Positions 45,863-57,100 of a stretch of 64,000 nt of DNA are shown in pieces. Origin of the DNA: Ontholestes murinus (Eukaryota; Arthropoda; Insecta; Coleoptera; Staphylinidae). Made by a program: the position numbers and the translations under genes. The number at the start of each line of letters is the position of its first letter. The first letter of the stretch is position 1. The notes below the pieces were generated by a model, which was not told where the DNA came from, ran no database searches, and saw only the letters and a list, made by a program, of their open reading frames with translations. The DNA lies in assembly GCA_963969525.1 (NCBI GenBank), contig OZ018390.1:1178001-1242000 (forward strand), given 5' to 3'.

Positions 45863-46199
45863 TATAAAAATCCGCCTATTAATTAAATTTCAACAATACA
45901 TGCACCGATGATGGACTAATTAAAACAATTGGCGCGCGAGGACGATGGCGATTACGGCAGCCCACTTTGATAAACTCTTGACTGCTCGATTGGAACGGAG
46001 ACAACAACTGAACGCGAATTTCTGTGATTAATGTGTATTATTGATAATTTATCCGGTCCGGTCCAGTCGGTTATGTTTACCCTGATTGGAAGTGTGTAAA
46101 CAATATGCACATAGTTAATCGCCTCAAGGAATATTAAACAAGACAACAAGAACTTGTTAGAATTTTCAATCGACACCATTTTTGGCCGTTTTTACACCT

Positions 46200-46740
46200 G
46201 TTTTATCAATTGTTTTGTGATGGTGTTAAAGATACGTCTATTCTAAACGTATTTTGTAATTTTGAAACGAATTCTACGATTAGTTAAATTTTTATAATGT
46301 TTCAGACCATCGGAAGCAATTTTATTTCCTTCAATTCCAATTCTGACCGTCGCCATTTTGTTTCTGCATGTGATATATCAATTGTTTTAGCGAGATATTA
46401 AAGATACGTTTATTCTGGATGTATTTTAAAGCTAATTTTAATGTTTAATTTTTTTCAAACCCTCAAAAGCAATTTTATTTCCTTCAATGGTATTTTTAAG
46501 CGTCGCCATTTTATTTCTACATGTGATACATCAATTGTTTTAAGGACATATTAAAGATACGTTTATTCTGGACGTGTTTTAATAAATTTTGAAGCTTATT
46601 ATACGATGAATTAATTGTTTACAATTTCAAACTCAAAAACAATTTAGTTTTTTTCAATTCCACCTACTGTTTTGTTTCTAGGTGCGATATGTCAATTGTT
46701 TTGGAAGAGTAGAAAAAAATACGCAAATTGCAATGGTCGA
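46200..46740 (+). repeat. Three and a half tandem units of about 160 bp upstream of tetraspanin 1
   Basis: Units begin near 46204, 46378, 46530 and 46692 and share ATCAATTGTTTTR, TTAAAGATACGTYTATTCTR, GCAATTTTATTTCCTTCAAT and GTCGCCATTTTRTTTCT. Being between divergent promoters they may carry regulatory sites; that is inference. Confidence 0.75.
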
Positions 46741-47234
46741 ATATTAAAGTTTCGTCTCGTATCATCATTATTACCTGATGAACAACGATTTCACGTGAAA
46801 TTAATGTAATCATTAGGTTTAACGGCGCGAGAAACACGCCACGCTATTTAAACAAGGTCTTTCGCCAGTGCGCACACTGAATAATGGATAAATTGTCTGG
46901 CGTGAAGGAGAAATTGCACGAGTAATGCAATCAATCTCTTAATCTTAAAGAAAAAGTAATTAAACTTCAGAAGATGGTATTTATTTAATTAAGTAAATAA
47001 ACAGAACTTTCTAGATTTAAGCAGAAGAAAATTACGAAGATAGATTACTTACAAAATGATGATGAGATAAATCTTAATTAAATTAAATACAATAATAAAT
47101 AATAATATTAAATTTTTGGTTGGAACTTGATAATAAATGTTTTTAACTGAATGTATTGTTTCAAAGACATTTTTTTATTCAATGAGTTACGTGAAGATCA
47201 CAATAACATGATTAGAACACTTTCTTCAATATTG

Positions 47235-47446
47235 AATTGGTTGCTTGAGTTACGTGAAGGTCAAATTAATTTGACGAATAAAGCACTAATAACCTTTCTT
47301 CACAATTTTATTTGATTTACCAAATGTACATTTCGGACACAAAGTGACCATTACTAGTCTTAATCCATTGTTAATGGTCACTTTGTGTCCGAAATGTACA
47401 TTTGGTAAAATTGTGAAGAAAGGTTATTAATGCTTTATTCGTCAAA
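47235..47446 (+). mobile_element. Head-hairpin element without hammerhead core
   Basis: The head GGTTGCTTGAGTTACGTGAA (47240-47259) is followed by long arms (about 75 bp; left arm with a 7-9 bp insertion) between TTTGACGAATAAAGCACTAA and its complement, loop CTAGTCTTAATCCATTGT. The 13-bp direct repeat TTCTTCAATATTG (47222-47234, 47447-47459) flanks it. No GAAAC or CTGANGA in the loop. Confidence 0.85.
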
Positions 47447-48070
47447 TTCTTCAATATTGGTTACAAAAAAAGGTTTCTAGGTGTTTCAACAATTGTTTAT
47501 ATCTTTCAATAACAGTGATTGTCAATAGTAAGACATAATTTAGGTTACCCTATACATTATAGGTACCGAAAGGCAGTTAAATAGTGTTTGTAGTGATTAA
47601 ATTCAAGTTTAAATGAACGAGAACAAATTTAAATATTATTATAAGTTATGCAACCAAATGTACACACGATACAAACATAAATATACAAGAAATAAATTAA
47701 ATAAATTTCTCGATTACTACTATTACACTATATATATGAGTATAATATTTACAAATGATTATTAAAAAATTATTTAGTATTTATTGTCGATTTGTAAATT
47801 AAATAATTTTTACGATAGCAACCCAACATACACGCCGCGCTGATTAAAACACATGAACAATCGTAAATGCACACGTCGTGCCGTGACGATAAATGCATAG
47901 CAGGCGCGCGGCAAACAAAACGACGCGCACATCGGAACCGAAAGCCACGTGATAAAAAAAGCAAACAGCGGGTAGCGTCCGTCCCCGCGTTCTATTTTTA
48001 ACCGCCTCGCAGTCAGTTCTTCTCAGCGGACCGGTTTTCTCCATCTCGTAAGGCCCTTCTTTAATCTCTT

Positions 48071-48098
48071 ACACACACACACACACACGCACACACAT
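48071..48098 (+). repeat. CA microsatellite
   Basis: ACACAC... run with one G interruption, about 100 bp upstream of the tetraspanin 2 ATG and therefore in its 5' UTR or promoter. Confidence 0.9.
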
Positions 48099-48197
48099 TA
48101 AGTAAAAGTGAAAATTTGATCAACGTTCTTACCTGCACCAGCTGACCCAGAGCGACACGCGTCCGACCGCTGCAGCCGACCAGTACCACCAACCACT

Positions 48198-51100
48198 ATG
48201 ACGAAGATGTCTTGGAGCGGCGTCACCATCAAGTACCTGCTCTTCATCTTCAACCTGTTGTTCGTGGTGAGTCTTTCGCCGCCGGCGCTTCAAAACCCGT
48301 GGGGCAGTGTTGCACAATGTTAACAAACATGCGAAAAAAAGCTACTCGAATAAAAAAAAAAACAAAACACGTGATAAATTCGGCCCACTTGAAAACACGT
48401 GTGAAAATTTGTGCATATGTCCAGAATTTTTACCTTTAATAATCTCAGCAATAATTACTGCCACATTATCTTATCAATAAATTAGTGAGGCTTTTACAAA
48501 AAAATAAAAACGGTCGTGTTTTTGCATCATATGGTTGGAAAATTACTTGACTTTGCTCTCAATTCACTTTCCATTTCACAGATGCTCTAATTTAATTGTT
48601 TCTCCTTCGTTACACATAAAACATATTTTTATTTAATAACAAACATAATAAAACACTTTCTTCTTCGGAAACTATTTTTATTTCTTAAATTTACATTTAC
48701 AATTAAATAAATTTTATTAATAAAGTAAAACTACATATTTAAAATATTTATTTCTCCATGTTAAAAACAACAATAAATTTGTTGAGTACATGAATAGAAT
48801 CTGTGTAAAATTAAGTCAAATTGAATTGCTCTTTTAAAATGTGGTGAAAAATTTTTAGACCATCTTGGTTTATAATATAATAAATTCAGTGATTTTTAAT
48901 GTAAACCAAGAAAAAATGTATATTGTTTGGATGGTGGTTTATACTTTATTTTATACTCACCCAACTTTATATTAAAATAATTAGGTTTTTTTTTTAATTT
49001 TCTTGTGGGCAGCCTAGGTGGTGTATTGTAGTTCAATTAGAAGGTTAATTAACATAAAAATGTTTCACCACCGGCTTAAATGTGAATTTATTATATTACA
49101 TAACAACTTTATCCATTTATTAATTTTTCATTCTGTAATGGACTAAAATTATTAGTATAAATATTAACATTGTTCAAGTCTACACCTTTGAATATTCATG
49201 AACTCGCTTTAACGATTCAATCCTGCACGTTACAATGGCCCCTCTGTGATTTATTTTTAAGTGTCATTTGGTTATCAGCTTCACATTCAAGGCCATGGAG
49301 TGTTTGCCCAGACTCTCCGTTAGATAAATAAAGCATCGGTTGCTGTGTATCTGGTTATATAAAAATCAATATATCGATTGACTCATTGAAAATTAATATC
49401 ACTTGTAATTATTGAACACTTTACAGCTAAAAATAAAATATTATGCAATAAGGTAATTCGATGAGTAATATGAAAATAATCCTAATTAAATAAAGCTAAT
49501 GCGAAATTTGCAGACGTTTGAATTTTAATTGCAATTAACTGCACAATTATTTTTACTTAATTTCAGAGTTAAAAAATTAAAACTTTCCTAATTAATTATA
49601 GTTATTTATTTATTAGTGCTTTATCAGACTTGCTTTACAAATATAATTCGAAATACATAAAAAAGTAAACAAAACCATATAAATAATTTCGTCAGGCGGA
49701 ATTCACTCTTGAAGAATGTTCTTCCACTCTAACCTGTCGGTCCTCTCCTTGACTGTGTCATTAATACATATATTCTGGACATATGAGTATAAAGAGTGCA
49801 TGAATTCATTTAAACAACAAACTTTACGCTCATAAATCACTTGGTGAAACATAATTTAATAATGATAAGATAAATAAACAAATGATTCTAATTGTTACTT
49901 TATCTCGTCAGTGATTCATTTGTTTTTTATTTTTTTTATTGTATTATTGTGTTGATATTAATTACAGCAACTCGACTTGTTATTTTTAAAAAAACGGAAT
50001 GTGTAATTTAGTGTATTACCTGATTTTAACAACACGATGATGCAATTTTATCCTGTATATAATACTGTTTGCAAATGTTAATCTATAATTTAGTAATTGG
50101 AGTATAGTGTAGTGACCAACCACCCACCCACCACATCATCTGTCTAATTTGAGAACTGTCAATTTTTGTCATGTGTCATCTCTCAAATATCAACAATTTG
50201 TAAATGGGGTTACCCGTGAATAAATTATTATTATTATTAATTTTAATATCAATCAATTAATATTTATTTTTTTAGATTATTTCTAATCAATCTTTTATTT
50301 ATTTATTTTTTTAATAAGTTCTATTTTTTTCTTTTATTTTTATGTAAAACGTGGGGGTGGTAGGTGCATTAGGTTGCAGCTGAATTTGGGATAGCGAGAG
50401 TGCAGCATGATTAGTTCTGGTGAGCAATTTGATGGGTGAACGGTACCATTCGGCGCTCTAGAGTCACGAGGGCTATTCTTTAAAGTAACAAGTTCATTTA
50501 TACACAAATAACAAGGAGAAAGGACCTTGTGGTCGACAGCCAAATACAACTACTATTTTACATAATTTTTAAAATAGTAAATTATGTCATATAGCATTTG
50601 TCTCCTGTCATTTGTTGTGGTCAATTATCTATTAACTGTTAATTATCATCTGTAATCTGTTATACTCCGCATTTTAAATTTCATCTGTTGTGGTCAATTA
50701 TCTGTCAATTGTTATCTGTCATTTTCTTTCTTAAAACGTAATATAGATCACTTAAAACATATGGAATCTCATGTGCCAATCTATCAACTGTCACTAATCA
50801 TCATCTGTCATCTGTCATATTTCTTCTTTGTGAACATTCAACTTTTAATAATTATCTCCTCTTAGACATCTCTCTGTCATCAGATATAATTTGAAAATCT
50901 ATGATTAAACATTTTTTTAAGTGACTTTTTTGATTTTCGACAATTGAAAAAATTTAAAGTATAATATGAATGTTTGATATTTGTCGCCTGTATCGATCGT
51001 CTGTTAATCTTATTTTTATTTTTCACAATTTCAAAAAATGTAAATTATCCATTTTTTATCACTTTTTTTCTTTAACTTAGGACTTGAAAAAATATAAAAT

Positions 51101-54100
51101 CTAAATTATATGTCATCCATCATCTGTTAACTGTCATTTATCATCTATCTTCTGGGATGTATTATCTGTCAGCTGTTTTCGGGTCACTGTTATATGTCAC
51201 CTTTCATCTGACAACTGTCACCTGTCATTTTTATGAATTGTCAACTTTCGAGTATGTTCTGCCATGTATTTTCTCTCATCTATCTTTAATGTTAATGACA
51301 ATTTTTTTTATGATCTTGTAACATCTATAGTTTAACATATATCATATTTTAACTGTTAACTATCATCTGTCTTCATTGATATCTGTCAACTTTTAGCTAA
51401 TGATCAATGTATATATGTATTCATTCATTCATTTAAGCTTTATCGGTCATGATTATATAAAATACAAATAAACTGAAATATACAAAATTGAAGGAAAAAC
51501 ATATGCCGAAGGGCAGAGTTCACACTTGTAGATGATCTTCCACTCAAACCCATAACCTTTCCTCCGCTGATTCGTAGTTCATCAGCTTTGGATACATATA
51601 TTTAGCATTTAAATGCTTATTTTCCCTTTATTTGGGCGATTTAATACAGCTTTGTCATTTCTTTGAATCCATTTATTTAAATGTTAAAATTGTTAATATT
51701 TAACATTTCTCTGCTGTCTTCTGTTATGACTTAACATCTGCCATCTGTCAATTGTTAACTGTCATCTGTCTTCTTTGTGATCTGTCCATTTTTAAACTAA
51801 TCATCAATTTATATATGTGTTCCTTGAATTTTTTTTTCATTATGACATTTATCATCTATCTTCTGTGTTATCTGTCATTTGTTTTCTGTCACTGCCATAT
51901 GTCACCTGTTATCTGACAACTGTCACATGTCATATTTGTGAACTGTCAACTTTTAACCATCACATGTGACATATTGTCTGTCATCTATCTCATTTATTAA
52001 TGTCAATTAATTTTTAAGATCTTATGGCAGGTCTCTCCTGTTATCTGACATTTATTGTCAATTGTTAACTGTCATCTGTCTTCTTTGTGAACTGTCAACT
52101 TTTATTTAATGTTCAATTTGTTTTTGTAATTCTTTAAAACCATTTTTTTATTTAAAATTTAATATTTAACATTTCTATCCTATCATCTATCATTAACATC
52201 TGTAAATTATTAACTGTCATGTGTCTTCTTTGAGAAATGTCATCATCAATGTATATTTGCAATTCTATGATTCAATGTTTTTTTTTTTAATTTTTAAAAC
52301 TTTTAATATTTCCTTTAACTTCAAACAATTGAAAAAAATATATGAATTATATGCCATTTTTCATCAATCGTTTTTTAACTGTTAACTGTCTTATTTTTAT
52401 TTCTCATAGTTTAAAAAAATATCAATTATAAATTACGATCATTATCGATCATCCGTCATTTGTTTTCTGTCATTTGCCATTTGTTATGTCATTTCTTAAC
52501 CGTAAAATCTCGTCTTTCAGCTGTTGACTGTCATTTGACATCTGTCACCTGTCAACTGTCATTCGTCTGTCTTATTTGTGAACTGTCATCTGATTTCAGC
52601 TGTTATCCTCCGTTTGGCATTTACTATCTGTCAACTGCCATCTGTCTTATTTTTGAACTGTCATCAGACATTTGCCATCTCTGATATATCATCAATATTA
52701 ATGTCAATTAATTAAGTTGTTTTTACGTTATTTACTATTTTTTTTATAGAAGTTCGTCTTTTACCATAATTTAAAAAAAATGTAAATAATAAATTATGTT
52801 CAATATCAAGTATTGTTTAAAATCTCTCTCTTGTTTTTCCTCATCTGCCATCTATTATCTATCATCTGACAACTGTCATCTGTCGCGTATCAATTTAACT
52901 GCCACCTGCTTTATATGTGAACTGTCAACTTTTAACTAATACCCTTTTTTTCTGTCTTCGGCATCTCTCGCCATTGTATACAGGGTCTATTATGAAAGTA
53001 ATGCGCATGATTTTATTGTGACGCGACTATCCATCGCAGCGGGGTAAAACGGGTGGGCAAATGTGGTGAAGGGTCTGCCCTTTCAATGCTGCCGATCGCC
53101 AGTTTGCTCCGAGCAGTCCGAGTCTGTGTTTTTCGACCTTGAACAGCGATACGCAATCAGATTTTGTGTACGGCTTGGAAAGAATTGAACCGAAACATTC
53201 TATATGATGACTGCATTTCAACGTCACAGTCCGGGAGATAGCACAGTGTTCCAAGGAGGGTCGGGTAGGGATCGCCGATGAACACCGTTTTGGACGCCCA
53301 ACAAAGGCTCTTGTTTTTGACTTCTGAGGAATCGTTCGTTTTGAAGTTGTACTGCAGAGAGAAACTGTCAACTCAGCCTTTTACTCACACCAAAGACACG
53401 GTCGGGCTCTAACTGAAGACTGAGCTGAAAGGAAAGCATTGGAGTCCGTGGAAAACATCTAAAAGCATGTTATAACGTTCCTAAGAGACATTCCCGTCGA
53501 GGAGTTTCAGGGTACCTGCTATCGACGGCAGACACGTTTCCGGAAGTCTATTGATGCTGGAGGAGAGAATTTCAAGCATCAATAAATATTTTTCCCAGAA
53601 AATGCGCATTACTTTCATAATAGACCCTGTATATGTAATTTATCAAATCTACAAAAAAATATTATCGTTTTTTTTCAACAATCCCTAAAAAAATATTAAA
53701 TTTAAATTATTAATTATGTACCATTCGTCATCTGTTAACTGTTTAATTTTTATTTTTGACAATAAAAAAGTATAAATTTTGTGTCATCTTTCATCGGCCG
53801 TTTGTATTCTGTTCTATATTGACTGTGGATGTCATCCGTCATCTATCAATTGTTATCTATCTTTCTGTCAACTGACATCTATTACGTGTCAACTGTCATT
53901 TGTCATCAATAAGCAGACAACGATACATTTTTTTAATTTTTCACAATAAAAAAATATAAATTATGTTATTTATCATCTGTCATCTAATAATATCTGACAT
54001 CTGTCATCTATCGTATGTCAACAGTCATCTGTCGTATTTGAGTACTGTCAGCTTTCAAGTATCATCTTTTTACTATCATGAATTTCACATTGTTATCTGT

Positions 54101-57100
54101 CTGTTATCTGTCAACTGTTATTTGTCGTTAATCGCCTGTTGGCTGTTATTTATCTTTCTGATAACTATCATCTGTTAATTATCAACTGTCATTTGTCCTC
54201 AACCACCAGTCAACGATCTCCTATTTTTAGTTTTCACAATAAAAAATGTAAGTTATGTTATTTATAATATGTCGTCTTTTTTGCCATCTGTTGTATATCA
54301 TCTGACATCTGTCAACAGTCATCTGTTTTATTTGTGAACTGTCAACTTTCAAGTATCATCTCTTATCTATGATAAACTTTACTTTAATCTATAATCTGTT
54401 AATTGTCATTTGTTATTAATCATCGGTCAATTGTGTCTTTTTAAGAATAAAAAAATGAATATTATGTCATTTATTATTTGACATCTGCCTTTTGTCATTT
54501 GTCAACAATAATTTGTTTCATTTGAGAACTGTCAATTTTCAAGTAACATCTCTCATATACCACATAATAAATGTTAATCAATTTTTAAAGTACTGTGCGT
54601 CTTATGAAATTTTTCGGTTTGTTCACAATTGAAAAAAATTTAAATTAAAAAATTCCTGTCATCCATCACTATTTATCTGCCATCTATCATCCGTCACCTG
54701 TCTTATTTGTTAAAAAATTGTTATTTGTAAATTATATGTTATCAATGATCTATCTTTGTCATTTGTTAATAATCATCAGTTATTTATTATCTATCATCAA
54801 TGTTAATGACAATTCACTTTTAGGATATTGTGAATTTAAAAAAAAATCCCAATTTTTTTATACGTACATATTTGTCTTTTTCTTAAATTACTTTTCACAA
54901 TTTAAAACATGTAAATTATAAATCATAAGTTACCTACTGTATGTCAAATGACTTCTGTCAATTGTCAGCTGTCAAATATCATATGTCATCTATCGTATGT
55001 CTAATTTGTGATTTGTCATCTTTCAACTATCATCTGTCATGTATTTTCTTTCATCTATCATAAATGCCAATGTCATTTTTTAAGGATCTTGTAACATTTC
55101 TTTCCTGTCATTTGTCATCTCTTATCTATTATATAACATCGGTCGTCTGTTAATTATAAATCACACGTTATCTATTAAGAATATCTTCTGCCGTTTGTCA
55201 TTTGGCTGTCAAATATCAGATGTCATTTGTCAAATATCTTATTTGTGAACTGTCAACTTCCAACTATCTTCTATGAATCTATCCTAAATATTAATGTCAT
55301 TTTTTTAAGACTTGTGATATTTCTTTCCTGCCATCTGTTCTCTTATCTATCATTTAACATTTGCCACTAGCAATAGCAAAAATATTGCCACAATGATAAT
55401 AACAACCTGCTGATCATCATCGACCATAAAAAATTATAATTTGAGTGGAAGAACACTACCATGTGAACTCTGCCTTCGAGTCTTGAGATCTAAATTTCAA
55501 AGTTATTATAAATGTATATCAATAAACTAAACTAATTACAAATCACATGTTATCTATTATATATAGTACAACTTCTGAGATTTGTCATCAATGTTAATGA
55601 CAAATATTTTATAGGGCAATGTAAATCCTACAAAATTTTCCATATAGTTTTTAAAACCCCACAAACCCAAATCCGCCAATCCAAGCGTTCAATCGGGTCA
55701 TACCCGCCAATGGATTTCTGTAATCTGTCAACTTCCCCTGTCATTTGTCATTCGATATGTCAACTCCTTAGACCATATAAACTTAAGTGTAAATAGCCTA
55801 AGGTCAACTCTTACCTGTCATCATTTTTAATGTGAATTAATTTTCTTTCAAAATGTCTATATGTTAACTGTATTTTGAACTTGACATTATTTTTGTATTT
55901 ATTAATTTTATTTATTTTACAGATAACAGGTATAATAATCTTATCTGTTGGTGTGAGCATCAAAGCTACCTACAACACTTACGAGACCTTCCTGGAGCAG
56001 AAGTACTTCTCAGCGCCGAACCTCCTGATCGCCATCGGGACCATCATCTTCATCATCGCGTTTTTCGGATGCTGCGGCGCTTGCAAACAGAATTACTGCA
56101 TGATTATTACCGTAAGTATAAATATGCACCACCACAGTTTTAAAAACAACTTGGCGGTAGTGTTTTTAATCAAATTTAAATGAGAGATTTAAAATTAAAT
56201 ATTGTATAAAAACTATTTAATCAATTATCGAAACAAATAAATTTCCAAATTTTCCATTGAATGTTTATAAATATTCATATCGAGCAATTAATTAGCTAAC
56301 TATAAATATTATACAAATGTGGGCATGATTTGACCTTTGTTATCAGCTAGGCTGATAATAAATAAAAACAACGACACACTTACATTGTTTCGAATATTAA
56401 CTGGATGGCATACATAGCAGAGATAAAAAAAACGCCCATTCTATTCGTCTATAATATATTCTTGAATAGCGTTTAAAATAATCAACAGAAAAAAGACACT
56501 TGAAGGGCTACGTGGTTGATACTAAAACAAAATTATAAAGTATTGTAGAGTTAGAGATTTTGATAGTAAAATTATATTGAAACACTAACACTTTCTTCAA
56601 AATTGATTTTTATTCACTAGAGAGTACAATGCCATCTAAATTGTTAAGTACTTAATTATATATTAATTGTTAGAATATATTTTTTAAGTGAACATGTAAA
56701 GAAATATCAATAAATCAATAATCAATCAATTTTATTATGATGTATTGATTTGTATAATATATCATTTTCATGAATATTGTTCAAATTAATTTAAAGAAAA
56801 ACCCTTAATGTAGTGTTTTTAAATGTTACTAAGCCAATCGATAATGGTCACTTAAATAATTGGTTAAATTATCTCTGGCGAATGCGTGGGTTTTTCCATA
56901 CTGCATTAATGCATTTAACGTTGCCACGTTTTCAAAGGAATCCGCACAAGCAAAAAATTTTACTGCTTCTCACGAGTAAACATTGCGATACGTCTCGAAT
57001 CCCGCGAACGGCGAGTTCATCGCCCTCTATCGGTCGAGTGCATTTAAATTTTTTCCGTCTGAAACAAACACATCTTCTCTACTCATTCGTTTTAAGTCAA

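Larger units (their letters stand above)
45863..48197. promoter_or_regulatory. Divergent region between the two tetraspanin genes
   Basis: 2.3 kb containing both promoters. It includes a tandem repeat (46200-46740), a retroposed hairpin (47235-47446), and a G+C-richer block before the tetraspanin 2 start (47830-48197) with a CA microsatellite. Small ORFs at 45952-46179 and 47770-48044 show no family resemblance. Confidence 0.5.

Noticed and set aside
47235..47446. Hammerhead core in the 47235 hairpin loop
   Set aside because: The loop CTAGTCTTAATCCATTGT has neither GAAAC nor a CTGANGA-like box; only head, arms and target duplication are shared.
53027..53371. 114-residue minus-strand ORF
   Set aside because: Antisense to the mariner-like transposase remnant, whose recognisable fragments are on the plus strand.
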